A DNA stretch of 64,000 bases from Nocardia inohanensis NBRC 100128 (GTDB lineage Bacteria > Actinomycetota > Actinomycetes > Mycobacteriales > Mycobacteriaceae). Positions within the stretch are counted from its first letter, which is position 1. Every line of letters begins with the position of its first letter. Positions 23,435-31,889 of the stretch are shown piece by piece. The notes beneath the pieces were generated by a model. It searched no databases. It had not been told where the DNA came from and saw only the letters and a program-made list of their open reading frames with translations. The position numbers were made by a program, and so were the translations under genes. The stretch is taken from contig NZ_BDBK01000016.1 in NCBI RefSeq assembly GCF_001612945.1, positions 124,001 through 188,000 on the forward strand, read 5' to 3'.

Positions 23435-23454
23435 AATAGTCAAGCTTGACTATT
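23435..23454. promoter_or_regulatory. 20-bp perfect palindrome, PadR/ABC-exporter operator
   Basis: A perfect 20-bp palindrome centred on AAGCTT, with half-site AATAGTCAAG. It is in the 56-base gap between padR and the ABC ATPase gene, 27 bases upstream of the GTG at 23482. Flanking sequence repeats the TCAAG element at 23426-23430. It is AT-rich against the surroundings. Autoregulation by the PadR protein is inferred. Confidence 0.65.
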
Positions 23455-23481
23455 TGAAGCGTCGTTTCTACCGTAGGTCGG

Positions 23482-24504
23482 GTGGAAACGACCTCTGTCG
23501 TGCGCGGTCCGTCCACCGACCCGGTCATCCGGGTTCGTGGACTCGCGCGCACCTTCGCAACCAAAACCGATGCCGTGCAAGCGGTTTCCGGTATCGACTT
23601 CGACGTTCACTACGGCGAGATCATCGGTCTGCTCGGCCCCAACGGCGCGGGCAAGACCACCACCCTGCGGATGATCTCCACCCTGTTGCAGCCCACCGCG
23701 GGGGAGGCGACCATCGTCGGCGCGGACCTGCGCACCGAGGCGCGGACGGTGCGCTCCCGCATCGGCTACGTGCCGCAGGGCGGATCGACCAACGAGCTGG
23801 AGCTGGTCGAAGATGAATTGATCTTGCAGGCCCGGCTTTTCGGGCTGTCCAAGGCCGAGGCGAAGACCAGCTCGGATGACCTGCTGAAGGCGCTCGAGCT
23901 GGACGGTCTGGAGCGGCGCAAGTGCGGGCAGCTCTCCGGCGGGCAGCGCCGCCGGGTGGATATCGCGCTCGGGCTGGTGCATCGGCCGACGCTCGTCTAC
24001 TTGGACGAGCCGACCACCGGATTGGATCCGCAGAGCCGCGCCAATCTGTGGGAGCACATCCGCCGCCTGCGCGACGAGGGCACCACGGTGGTGCTGACCA
24101 CGCATTATCTGGAGGAGGCGGACGCGCTGTGCGACCGCATCCTGGTGATGGATCACGGCGGCATCGTGGCCACCGGCTCGCCCGACGAGCTCAAGCGGCG
24201 TATCTCCGGCGATGTGATCAGCCTCGAAATCGACTCCGCCGGCGCGGATCTCGCCATGGAGGTGGCCGCGGAGGTGCTGGAGGTCCGGCACCGGCTGCTC
24301 ACCGAAGGGCACGAGAACGGCCATGCCGGGAAGGCGCTCGTGCACCTGACCGTGGAACACGGTGACGCGGCGGTGGTTCCGCTGCTCGCGGCCCTGGGCG
24401 AGCGCGGCATCCGGCCGGGCGCGCTCACCGTGAAGCGGCCCAGCCTCGACGATGTGTTCCTCACGCTCACCGGGCGTTCGCTCCGGGAAGGAGACCGGTC
24501 ATGA
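23482..24504 (+). CDS. DrrA-type ABC exporter ATP-binding protein
   Basis: 340-residue ATPase of the daunorubicin-resistance group. Walker A GPNGAGKTT at 52-60, signature LSGGQ at 150-154, Walker B LVYLDEP at 170-176, then the switch histidine (TTHYLEEAD). The C-terminal 80 residues form the extension typical of DrrA. A GTG start without a strong ribosome site leaves the exact start slightly open. It overlaps the permease by 4 bases. With the permease it exports a hydrophobic compound or drug. PadR (22808-23425) is the likely regulator. Confidence 0.9.
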   Translation: METTSVVRGPSTDPVIRVRGLARTFATKTDAVQAVSGIDFDVHYGEIIGLLGPNGAGKTTTLRMISTLLQPTAGEATIVGADLRTEARTVRSRIGYVPQGGSTNELELVEDELILQARLFGLSKAEAKTSSDDLLKALELDGLERRKCGQLSGGQRRRVDIALGLVHRPTLVYLDEPTTGLDPQSRANLWEHIRRLRDEGTTVVLTTHYLEEADALCDRILVMDHGGIVATGSPDELKRRISGDVISLEIDSAGADLAMEVAAEVLEVRHRLLTEGHENGHAGKALVHLTVEHGDAAVVPLLAALGERGIRPGALTVKRPSLDDVFLTLTGRSLREGDRS

Positions 24505-25259
24505 CATTCCTGCGCGAAACCGGGCTGATCTATTGGTCGCAGCTGCGCGCCAACCTGCGCAATCCGGTGTGGGTGATCATCGGATTGATGCAGCCGGTCC
24601 TGTACCTGGTGCTGTTCGGGCCGCTGGTGAAGGGCGTATCCCCGGCGCTGGGTTCGGGCGACTCGTACAAGATCCTCACCCCCGCCCTGGTCATCCAGAT
24701 CGCGCTGTTCGGTTCGATGTTCGCGGGTTTCGCCATCGTGTCCGAGGCGCGCGCGGGCGTGATCGAACGCCAGCGGGTGACGCCCGCGGCTCGTGGCGCG
24801 CTGCTGCTGGGCCGGGTGCTCAAGGACATGACGCTGCTCATCGTGCAGGCGCTGGTGCTGGTCGGCGTGGCCATGGCGGCGTTCGGATTGCGCCCCGATC
24901 CGCTCGGCCTGGTGCTGGCCGTGCTGCTCATCTCGATCATGGCGGCCGGGCTGGCGTCGGCGTCCTACGCGCTGGGGCTGTGGGCGAAGGAGGAAGGCAC
25001 CCTGGCCTCGGTACTGAACTCGGTATCGGTGCCGGTCATGCTGCTGTCGGGGATCCTGCTGCCGATGACGGTGGGGCCGGCCTGGTTGCAGAACATCGCC
25101 AAGGCGAACCCGCTCTCGCATACCGTCGATGCGGCGCGGGCGTTCTTCCGGGGCGAGTTCAGCGGCTCCGACGTGTATGTGGGAACGGTCGTCACGCTGG
25201 TGCTGGCGCTCGTGCTGATGGTGATAGGAGCGCGCGGGTTCGCTCGCGAGAACGCGTGA
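24501..25259 (+). CDS. DrrB-type ABC-2 exporter permease
   Basis: 252-residue integral membrane protein of the ABC-2 family with six predicted membrane helices (for example VWVIIGLMQPVLYLVLFGPL, PALVIQIALFGSMFAGFAIV and the final VVTLVLALVLMVIGA). The conserved cytoplasmic coupling region EARAGVIERQRVTPAARGALLLGRVLKD is present, as is the MLLSGILLPM segment. The ATG overlaps the ATPase stop, so the stoichiometry is fixed by coupling. Its partner is the ATPase at 23482-24504. Confidence 0.9.
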   Translation: MTFLRETGLIYWSQLRANLRNPVWVIIGLMQPVLYLVLFGPLVKGVSPALGSGDSYKILTPALVIQIALFGSMFAGFAIVSEARAGVIERQRVTPAARGALLLGRVLKDMTLLIVQALVLVGVAMAAFGLRPDPLGLVLAVLLISIMAAGLASASYALGLWAKEEGTLASVLNSVSVPVMLLSGILLPMTVGPAWLQNIAKANPLSHTVDAARAFFRGEFSGSDVYVGTVVTLVLALVLMVIGARGFARENA

Positions 25260-25282
25260 TTCGCTCCCGGCGAACGACCTTG

Positions 25283-25302
25283 ACCTGAAGTGTGGTTCAG
25301 GT
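25283..25302 (+). promoter_or_regulatory. MerR/SoxR-like operator with -35 element
   Basis: ACCTGAA (25283-25289)-6 bases-TTCAGGT (25296-25302), 7-base arms, with a TTGACC -35 at 25280-25285 overlapping the left arm. The sequence has the layout of MerR-family promoters, with the operator between -35 and -10. No MerR gene lies in the window. It precedes the SDR gene at 25317. Confidence 0.5.
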
Positions 25303-25316
25303 TTCACGCTGGAGTC

Positions 25317-26000
25317 ATGACAGCGAAGAGACGAGCCCTGATAACGGGGGCCTCGGCCGGATTGGGGCGGGCGTTCGCGCTCGCCCTTTCGGCCCGCGGC
25401 TGGGATTTGATCATTACCGCGCGGGGGAGCGAGCGGCTGGAGAAGGTGCGGGCCGATACCGGCGCGACCGCTGTGGCCGGGGACATCGCCGATCCGCGGC
25501 ACCGTGCCGAACTCGCCCGGATCATCGGCGGCGGCCGCCTCGACCTCGTGGTGAACAATGCCGGCGGGCTCGGGCCCAGCCCGCTACCCGCGCTGGAGAA
25601 CTACCCACTGGACGAGCTGCGCGCCGTCTTCGACACCAATGTGATTGCGCCCCTGGCGATTCTGCAAATTACCCTGCCCGCGCTCCGGGGCACCGGCGGC
25701 ACCGTCGTGAACCTCAGCTCCGATGCCGCGCTCGGCGCATACGAGGGCTGGGGCGGTTACGGGTCATCCAAAGCCGCGCTGGATCAGCTCACCAATGTGC
25801 TTGCCGCCGAACAACCGGACCTGCGGATCTACAGCTTCGATCCCGGCGATATGCGCACCGAAATGCATCAGGCGGCCTTCCCCGGCGAGGACATCTCCGA
25901 TCGCCCCGAACCCGAAACCGTGGTCCCCGCGCTGCTGCACCTGCTCGAAACCCGCCCGCCCAGCGGCCGCTACCTGGCCACGGAACAGCCGGTGGCGTGA
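25317..26000 (+). CDS. Short-chain dehydrogenase/reductase
   Basis: 227-residue SDR. Cofactor motif GASAGLG at residues 9-15, VVNNAGG near residue 80, the catalytic Ser in VVNLSSDAALG and the YxxxK motif YGSSK around residue 146-150. A TARGSER region after beta-2 suggests NADP preference. The start ATG 25317 has CTGGAG upstream. The stop TGA shares its final A with the ATG of the QueA-like gene (26000), so they form an operon. Substrate unknown. Confidence 0.88.
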   Translation: MTAKRRALITGASAGLGRAFALALSARGWDLIITARGSERLEKVRADTGATAVAGDIADPRHRAELARIIGGGRLDLVVNNAGGLGPSPLPALENYPLDELRAVFDTNVIAPLAILQITLPALRGTGGTVVNLSSDAALGAYEGWGGYGSSKAALDQLTNVLAAEQPDLRIYSFDPGDMRTEMHQAAFPGEDISDRPEPETVVPALLHLLETRPPSGRYLATEQPVA

Positions 26001-27112
26001 TGACGGTCGAATTGGAGCGCATCGATTTCGTCCTCCCCGAGGAACTCTCGGCCACCCGGCCGCCGGAAGCGCGCGGGCTGGCGCGCGACGAGGTGCGGCT
26101 CATGGTCTGCGCGGGCGGCACGGTGGCCCACGCCCGCTTCCGCGAACTACCCGCCTACCTGCGCCCCGGTGATCTGGTGGTGGTGAACAACTCGGCGATG
26201 CTGTCGGCGGCTCTGGACGTTCGCTACCGGGATCGCCCCGCGGTCCTGCACTTCTCGACGCGCCTCGACAACGGTGACTGGGCGGTCGAACTACGCGACC
26301 CACACGGCACGCCCTGGGCGGGACCGGCTCCGGAACCCGGTGCGCGAGTACAGCTTCCGGACGGCCGCACCGCTCTCCTGCGCCGGCCTTGGCTGCCCCG
26401 CTCGAATCGCCTGTGGGTCGCGGGCATCGAGCCCGGGCCGGCCTCACGCCGGAATGACGAGGTGGGCGCGGAAGCGGTGGAGGTTGCCGAGTTGCTGGCC
26501 CGGCACGGTCGGCCGATCACGTATTCCTATGTGCCGGAGCGCTGGTCGGCCTCCTTCTATCGGACGGTCTTCGGGTTGCGGCCGGGCAGCGCCGAGATGC
26601 CCAGCGCCGGTCGCCCTTTCACCGAGGCGCTGGTGACCGAGCTGGTGGCGGGCGGGGTGGGGGTCGCGCCGATCACCCTGCATACCGGGGTGTCCTCGCC
26701 GGAGGCGGGAGAACCGCCGAGCCCGGAGCGGTTCGAAGTTCCCGATGTCACCGCCCGGCTGGTGAACGCCACCCACGCCGTCGGCGGCCGGGTGATCGCG
26801 GTCGGCACCACGGTCACGCGGGCGCTCGAATCCGCCACCGATGCCGATGGTTCCGTGCATCCGGCGGCGGGCTGGACGGAGCTGGTACTGGACGGCTCCC
26901 GCCCGGCACGCGCGGTGGACGGCCTCATCACCGGCTGGCACGCGCCCGGGGCCTCCCATCTGCACCTGCTGGAGTCGGTGGCGGGTGCGCAGGTCGTGCG
27001 CGCCGCGTACCGGGCCGCGCTCGAGTCCGGATATCTGTGGCACGAGTTCGGCGATACCGCCCTGTTGTTCCGTGACGGACCCGCCGTGGAGGGCTGCGAA
27101 CCGGTGTTCTAG
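26000..27112 (+). CDS. queA: QueA-like S-adenosylmethionine:tRNA ribosyltransferase-isomerase
   Basis: 370-residue QueA-family protein. In queuosine biosynthesis QueA uses the ribosyl part of SAM to build epoxyqueuosine on tRNA. Family features: N-terminal FVLPEELSATRPPE with RLMVCA, the PGDLVVVNNS motif, PITYSYVPERWSASFYRTVF, ITLHTGVSS and the C-terminal WHAPGASHLHLLESVAG segment. No other queuosine genes are visible in the window. Actinobacterial homologues are common, but their tRNA substrate is not established. It is coupled to the SDR gene. I keep the symbol as a family name, not proof of queuosine synthesis. Confidence 0.8.
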   Translation: MTVELERIDFVLPEELSATRPPEARGLARDEVRLMVCAGGTVAHARFRELPAYLRPGDLVVVNNSAMLSAALDVRYRDRPAVLHFSTRLDNGDWAVELRDPHGTPWAGPAPEPGARVQLPDGRTALLRRPWLPRSNRLWVAGIEPGPASRRNDEVGAEAVEVAELLARHGRPITYSYVPERWSASFYRTVFGLRPGSAEMPSAGRPFTEALVTELVAGGVGVAPITLHTGVSSPEAGEPPSPERFEVPDVTARLVNATHAVGGRVIAVGTTVTRALESATDADGSVHPAAGWTELVLDGSRPARAVDGLITGWHAPGASHLHLLESVAGAQVVRAAYRAALESGYLWHEFGDTALLFRDGPAVEGCEPVF

Positions 27113-27327
27113 GCTTGCCTCTTCGCCCGCGCCGGACTGCTCGATTCGATTCCGAAGCTTGCGCGCAGCGCCTCGGTACCCAGCTGGAATACGAGCGTTT
27201 GTCCTGGTAGAGAACGTTCGACGGCCTTCGGATGAACTTGCGGTGCGGTCCAGATCGCGTTCACCGGACTGGCATCGAGCCGCCACCTGACGGTTTCCCC
27301 GATGCCGTCTGGGACTGGCTTGATCAT
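27109..27327 (-). CDS. Possible small hypothetical protein (weak)
   Basis: A 72-codon open frame that starts at 27327 and ends overlapping the queA stop. The residue composition is protein-like (FQLGTEALRASFGIESSS), but third-position GC is roughly 70%, below that of neighbouring genes. Its start is only four bases from the start of the divergent OlsB-like gene. No family is recognised. It may be a spurious frame in the 219-base gap, which otherwise holds no clear signal. Confidence 0.25.
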   Translation of the reverse strand: MIKPVPDGIGETVRWRLDASPVNAIWTAPQVHPKAVERSLPGQTLVFQLGTEALRASFGIESSSPARAKRQA

Positions 27328-27331
27328 CGTT

Positions 27332-28180
27332 ATGACCACCACGGCAGTGTCGAGTGCCAGCCTGCTCGCCCCCGCGTCATATGCCGCTCCGGCGGCTCCC
27401 CGCACCACCGGGAAGTCCCAGTACTCCCTGGTCGTCTCGTCCGATGCCGAGCATCGCGAGGCCGCGCAGCGCCTGCGCTACCAGGTGTTCGCCAATGAGC
27501 CCGGCTTCACCATTCCGGACACTGGAACCGGCTTGGACGCCGACCGTTTCGACGACCACTGCGACCATCTGCTGGTGCGCGACGAGCTCACCGAGCAGTT
27601 CGTCGGCTGCTACCGCATGCTGCCGCCGGACAAGGTGACCGCCGCCGGCGGTTACTACACCGCCACCGAATTCGATTTGGCCGGACTGGATCCCACCGGT
27701 AACCGGATGGTGGAGATGGGCCGCGCCTGCGTGGTGCCCGAGCACCGCAACGGTTCGGTGCTCACCCTGATGTGGGCGGGCATCCTGCACTACATCCAGC
27801 TCACCGGTTACGAGTGGGTGATGGGCTGCGTCTCGGTCCCGATGCAGATGACTCCCGCCGACGCCCCCGGCGTGAACGTGCGCGGGGTGCGTGACCTGCT
27901 GCTGGCCAAGCACGCCCTGGACGTGGAACGCCATGTGCGCCCGTACAACCCGGTCGTGGTCGACGGCAGGTCCCTCGACGAGCTGGAGTTCTCCGGCCGC
28001 CCCAAGCTGCCCCCGCTGCTCAACGGCTACCTGCGCCTGGGCGCGGAGATCTGCGGCGAGCCCGCCCACGACCCGGAGTTCGCGGTCGCGGATTTCGTGG
28101 CGCTGCTGGGCCTTTCGACCATCAACACCCGTTACCTGGAGCGCTTGCAGGGCGCTGCCGCTACCTTCGACGCCCGGTGA
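27332..28180 (+). CDS. GNAT acyltransferase, OlsB-like
   Basis: 282-residue GNAT-fold protein of the hemolysin/OlsB type (N-acyltransferase that attaches 3-hydroxyacyl chains to ornithine). Family features: RYQVFANEPGF near residue 50, DHCDHLLVRDELTEQFVGCYRMLPP (strand with substrate residues), the RMVEMGRACVVPEHRNGSVL acyl-CoA/ACP loop, and the YEWVMGCVSVPMQ strand. I chose ATG 27332; no clear ribosome site precedes it. It lies 6 bases upstream of a PlsC-type acyltransferase, the OlsB-OlsA arrangement. In M. tuberculosis the equivalent genes are Rv3027c-Rv3026c. Ornithine-lipid production is inferred. Confidence 0.8.
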   Translation: MTTTAVSSASLLAPASYAAPAAPRTTGKSQYSLVVSSDAEHREAAQRLRYQVFANEPGFTIPDTGTGLDADRFDDHCDHLLVRDELTEQFVGCYRMLPPDKVTAAGGYYTATEFDLAGLDPTGNRMVEMGRACVVPEHRNGSVLTLMWAGILHYIQLTGYEWVMGCVSVPMQMTPADAPGVNVRGVRDLLLAKHALDVERHVRPYNPVVVDGRSLDELEFSGRPKLPPLLNGYLRLGAEICGEPAHDPEFAVADFVALLGLSTINTRYLERLQGAAATFDAR

Positions 28181-28186
28181 TGAATC

Positions 28187-29137
28187 ATGATGCCCGCCTT
28201 CCTTTCTCCGGACGCGGTCTCGATCCCGTGTCCCCCCGCTGAGACGAGCGCCCACGCCTGGATGCCCGTCAGCCCGTGTGGCTCTTCGTGTGTCGACATC
28301 CCCGGCGAAGCCGGGACCGTCCGGGTGGCCGCCCGCGTCCTGGGCGTGGCCGGCACCCTGCTCTCGTTCCCCTTCGCCCGTCTGGCCACCCCGCGCCGCT
28401 ACCGTGCCGCCATGAACCGCCGCTATGCCCGAACCTTCCTGGGCTGCTTGGGGATCGGCGTCCGCATCATCGACCGGCGCGGTGACGTGACGGTCGAAGG
28501 CGGCATTCTGGTCGCCGCCCGCCATGTCGGCTGGACCGATGTGGTGGCCCTCTCCGCCTTCGAATCGATGGGCTTCGTGGCCCGGGCCGACCTGGTCGAT
28601 TGGCCCATGCTCGGCAATGTCGCCAAGGCCGTCCGGGTGATCCCCATTGCCCGCGAACGCCTGCGCACCCTGCCCGACGTGATCGCCGATATGACCGCCC
28701 GCGTCCGGTCGGGCGAACGCATCGCCTTCTTCCCCGAGGGCACCACCTGGTGCGGTCGCGCCCACGGCGGCCTGCGTCCCGCCCTGTTCCAAGCCGCCAT
28801 CGACACCGGAGCCCCGGTACAGCCGATCCGCGTCCGCTATGTGGATCGTCACGGCGAACTCTCCACGGTCCCGGGCTTCGTCGGCACGGACTCCATGGCC
28901 GATTCGATCAGCCGCATCCTCAATTCGCGGGGCGTGGTAGCCGAAATCACCCTGCTGCCACTGGAATTCCCCGCCACCGACCGTCACGAACTGGCGCGCC
29001 GCTGCCAGCTGGCCATCGACGGCGACCACACCGCCCGCGCCTTCACCGAGGTGATCGACGGCGCGGACGAAGTGGAGGCCATCGGCTCCGGTGCGGTCCG
29101 CCGTGCCACCGCGATCGCCCACCCCGTCCACGTCTGA
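28187..29137 (+). CDS. PlsC/OlsA-type 1-acylglycerol-3-phosphate (lyso-lipid) acyltransferase
   Basis: 316-residue acyltransferase. HX4D motif HVGWTD at residues 113-118 and the FPEGTT acyl/phosphate motif at 182-187, separated by a hydrophobic segment (VALSAFESMGFVARADLV). The N-terminal hydrophobic helix (about 43-70) could anchor it. Downstream of an OlsB-like GNAT and followed by a strong bidirectional terminator, this pair should make a lyso-lipid and then its full O-acyl form. Acceptor choice (phosphatidate or lyso-ornithine lipid) is not determined by the sequence. The first 25 residues are unlike the family, so Met at 28262 is an alternative start. Confidence 0.85.
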   Translation: MMPAFLSPDAVSIPCPPAETSAHAWMPVSPCGSSCVDIPGEAGTVRVAARVLGVAGTLLSFPFARLATPRRYRAAMNRRYARTFLGCLGIGVRIIDRRGDVTVEGGILVAARHVGWTDVVALSAFESMGFVARADLVDWPMLGNVAKAVRVIPIARERLRTLPDVIADMTARVRSGERIAFFPEGTTWCGRAHGGLRPALFQAAIDTGAPVQPIRVRYVDRHGELSTVPGFVGTDSMADSISRILNSRGVVAEITLLPLEFPATDRHELARRCQLAIDGDHTARAFTEVIDGADEVEAIGSGAVRRATAIAHPVHV

Positions 29138-29151
29138 AGCCACCTGAAAAT

Positions 29152-29185
29152 GTTGTACCCGGCTCCGAAAGGGGCCGGGTACAAC
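29152..29185. terminator. Bidirectional terminator
   Basis: GTTGTACCCGGC (29152-29163) pairs with GCCGGGTACAAC (29174-29185). The inner bases extend the stem to about 15 bp, with one G-U pair and a GAAA tetraloop. It lies 15 bases after the acyltransferase stop and 11 bases before the end of the convergent monooxygenase gene. Confidence 0.8.
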
Positions 29186-29195
29186 TGCTTGTCGG

Positions 29196-30647
29196 CTAGA
29201 CGGTGGTCAAGTGGAAGTCGGCGTCGTCGGGTGCGGCGAGCATCTCTTCCATGCCGCGCCGGTCGAAGGGCAGCAGGTCGATATTGCCGCCCTCGGTGAA
29301 GTACCAGGAGTTGCAGCCGGTGTTCCACACGGTGGGGCCCAGGGCCGCGGCGACCTGCGCACCGAAGCGGTCGGTGGCGGCCTCGGTCACCTCGACGGTG
29401 TCGAATTCGCCTGCGCTCCAACGCTTGATCCAGGCGGTGATGTAGCGGGCGGTGACCTCGGCGGCGTGATGCAGCGGGATGGAGCCGGTGGGGGAGTTGG
29501 GGCCCAGGACGGTGAAGAAGTTGGGGAAGCCGGGGATCGCGGTCATGCGGTAGGCGCGGGGACCCTTCATCCAGGCGTCGTCGATCGAAATGCCGTCTCG
29601 CCCGGTGAGGTTCATGGGCCGCATGTAATCGTGGGCCCGGAATCCGGTGGCGAAGACGATCAGATCTACCTCGTGGTCGCGGCCGTCGGCGGTGCGGATT
29701 CCGGTCGGGGTGATCGTGTCGATGCCCGTGGTGACCAGCTCGGCATTGCGGGCATGCAGGGCGCGATAGTAGCTGCCGGACAACACCTGTCGCTTGCACA
29801 GCGGCTGATAGTCCGGGGTCAGCCGCGCACGCAGGTCCGCATCGAGGACCTGGGCGCGCAGGCTCAGCTTCGCGTATTCCTGAACGACGCGGCGACGCCA
29901 GCTGGGGCGGGTGACGACGTCGGTGAACAGCCTCGCACCGGTCATACCCGCCTGGTACAGCGCCTGATTCACCTTGGGCAGGCGATCCAGCACCGCGCCG
30001 ACCAGCGCGGGCTGCGGCAGATTCATCGGGGCCCAGATGACCCACTGCGGGCTGCGGACGAAGTGGGTGATGTGCTCGGCCTTGCGTTGCAGCGCCGAAA
30101 CCACCTGCACGCCGGTCGATCCGGTGCCGATGACGGCGATACGGCGGCCTTCGGTGCGCAGTGTGTCGTCCCAGCGCGCCGTGTGCACGACATCCCCGCT
30201 GAAGGTGTCGAGGCCGGGCAGGTCCGGCCAGGCCGGGTGATGCAGCACGCCGGTGGCGGCGATGACGAAGTCGGCTTCGTGCACGTCACCGGCGGCCGTC
30301 TCCACCCGCCACCCCGTACCGGTGAACTCGGTCCGCACCACTTCGGAGTTCACGCGCACCTGCCGCCGCAGGTCGAAGCGGTCGACCACGCCGGCGAGGT
30401 ACTCCTGGATCTCGGCTCCGGGCGCGAACACCTGCGACCAGTCCGGCTTGGGCGCGAACCCGAACTGATACAGCTGCGAGGGCACATCGCAGGTCAGTCC
30501 GGGGTAGCGGTTCCAATGCCACACCCCGCCCACGTCGGATCCCTTCTCCAGGATCACGAAATCGTGGAAACCGTTGCGCCGCAGGGTGACCGCGCTCGCG
30601 ATGCCGGAAACCCCGGCTCCGATGATCACGATACGCGGAGTGCGCAT
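29196..30647 (-). CDS. Flavin-containing Baeyer-Villiger-type monooxygenase
   Basis: 483-residue FAD/NADPH monooxygenase. FAD Rossmann motif GAGVSG at 10-15, second Rossmann motif GTGSTG at 174-179, and the BVMO fingerprint FxGxxxHxxxW with F149, G151, H155, W159 (FSGDVVHTARWD). The YPG segment near residue 48-50 and ATG near 131-133 are in their usual places. Such enzymes oxidise ketones or sulfur/nitrogen compounds. GAGGAGG precedes the ATG. It is monocistronic between terminators, under an imperfect palindrome at 30666-30695. Substrate unknown. Confidence 0.9.
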   Translation of the reverse strand: MRTPRIVIIGAGVSGIASAVTLRRNGFHDFVILEKGSDVGGVWHWNRYPGLTCDVPSQLYQFGFAPKPDWSQVFAPGAEIQEYLAGVVDRFDLRRQVRVNSEVVRTEFTGTGWRVETAAGDVHEADFVIAATGVLHHPAWPDLPGLDTFSGDVVHTARWDDTLRTEGRRIAVIGTGSTGVQVVSALQRKAEHITHFVRSPQWVIWAPMNLPQPALVGAVLDRLPKVNQALYQAGMTGARLFTDVVTRPSWRRRVVQEYAKLSLRAQVLDADLRARLTPDYQPLCKRQVLSGSYYRALHARNAELVTTGIDTITPTGIRTADGRDHEVDLIVFATGFRAHDYMRPMNLTGRDGISIDDAWMKGPRAYRMTAIPGFPNFFTVLGPNSPTGSIPLHHAAEVTARYITAWIKRWSAGEFDTVEVTEAATDRFGAQVAAALGPTVWNTGCNSWYFTEGGNIDLLPFDRRGMEEMLAAPDDADFHLTTV

Positions 30648-30665
30648 GCCCGACCTCCTCGTCAG

Positions 30666-30695
30666 ATACCGCCAGTATTCGAAAGCTGACGGTAT
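30666..30695. promoter_or_regulatory. 30-bp imperfect palindrome upstream of the monooxygenase
   Basis: ATACCG-C-CAG (30666-30675) and CTG-A-CGGTAT (30686-30695) pair, with one mismatch, around a 10-base centre. It lies 19-48 bases upstream of the monooxygenase ATG. It looks like a TetR- or AraC-type operator; no regulator is beside it. Confidence 0.4.
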
Positions 30696-30713
30696 GCCCG
30701 GGGGTCGGGTCTG

Positions 30714-31889
30714 TCAATCGGCCGTCGCGACGCTCTTGCTGCGCACTTCGCGCCCGACCTTGAGGGTGTAGAGGAGTGCGGCCGCCGCGGTCAGGGCCAG
30801 TAGCAGGTAACCGACGGTGTAGTCGCCGCGCGAGCTGTAGACCAGGCCCATGACCAATGGCGGGAAGTAGCCGCCCAGGCCGCCGGCCGCACCGACGAGA
30901 CCGGTCACCGTACCCACCTTGGCCGGATCGACCAGCTTGGCGATCAGCGCGAACACGCCGCCGGTGCCCAGGCCGAGGAAGAAGGCCATCAGGATGAGGC
31001 TCGCCCCGGCCGGGATCTCGGGCGCGGGTTCGAAGCCCAGGACGACGGCCATGACGGCGGTGCCCGCGAAGGCGATGGTCAGCACCCGCACCGGCCCGAT
31101 CTTGTCGGAGAGAATGCCGCCGAGCGGCCGGGCCAGCACGCCCGCGATGGAGAACCCGGCGGTGCGCAATCCGGCATCGGACTGGGCGAACTCGTAGACG
31201 TTCTTCAATACGGTGGGCAGGTAGGTGGAGAAGGCCACGAAGCCGCCGAAGGCCACCGCGTAGAGCAGCGCACCCTGCCAGGTTGCCTTGAGCTGCAACG
31301 CATCTCGGATGCGCGGCAGCGCCGGCTCGGTGGCGGGCTGCCAGCTGGGGGCGTTGCGGCTGAACATGAGCATGACCACGCCCATGACGGCCAGCGCCAC
31401 GGCCATCAGGATGTGGGTCTGGGCGCGGCCCAGATGATCGACCAGGCGCGGGGTCAGCAGCGCCGAGAGGGCGGTGCCGCCCATGCCCGCGCCGAACACG
31501 CCGGTGGCGAAGCCGCGCCGGGCGGGCTCGTACCAGCCGTTCACGAAGGGGATGCCGACCGCGAACGAGGTGCCGGCGATGCCGAGGAAGAATCCCCAGA
31601 GGATCAGCGCCCCATAGGAATTCGACCATCCGACCAGCAGCGTCGGAATGATCGACAGGAAGCAGATCACGGCGAACATGAGCCGCCCGCCGAACTTGTC
31701 GGTGAGCACGCCCGCGGGAATGCGGCCCAGTGAGCCGACCAGGACGGGGGTGGCGACCAGCAGTGAGGTCTGACCGGGGGACAGGTCCAGATCCTTGGTG
31801 TAACTACTGGATAGCGGCCCTATCAGATTCCAGGCCCAGAAGGTGAGCGCGAAGGCCGCGGTGGCGAGCGTCAGGTTTTTCGCGTTCAT
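30714..31889 (-). CDS. narK: NarK-type nitrate/nitrite transporter
   Basis: 391-residue MFS transporter with 12 membrane helices. Nitrate-signature features: GIAGTSFAVGIPFVNGWYE (helix 5 region) and TGLVGAAGGLGGYFPP (helix 11 region), the glycine-rich nitrate motifs, plus arginines in helix 2 (GRIPAGVLTDKFGGR) and helix 8. It is divergent from narG across 165 bases, so nitrate uptake is co-regulated with respiration. It probably exchanges nitrate for nitrite or imports nitrate with protons. Confidence 0.9.
   Translation of the reverse strand: MNAKNLTLATAAFALTFWAWNLIGPLSSSYTKDLDLSPGQTSLLVATPVLVGSLGRIPAGVLTDKFGGRLMFAVICFLSIIPTLLVGWSNSYGALILWGFFLGIAGTSFAVGIPFVNGWYEPARRGFATGVFGAGMGGTALSALLTPRLVDHLGRAQTHILMAVALAVMGVVMLMFSRNAPSWQPATEPALPRIRDALQLKATWQGALLYAVAFGGFVAFSTYLPTVLKNVYEFAQSDAGLRTAGFSIAGVLARPLGGILSDKIGPVRVLTIAFAGTAVMAVVLGFEPAPEIPAGASLILMAFFLGLGTGGVFALIAKLVDPAKVGTVTGLVGAAGGLGGYFPPLVMGLVYSSRGDYTVGYLLLALTAAAALLYTLKVGREVRSKSVATAD

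Noticed and set aside
27377..29143. 588-codon antisense frame opposite the OlsB/OlsA pair
   Set aside because: Shadow frame; sense strand has the HX4D and FPEGTT motifs.
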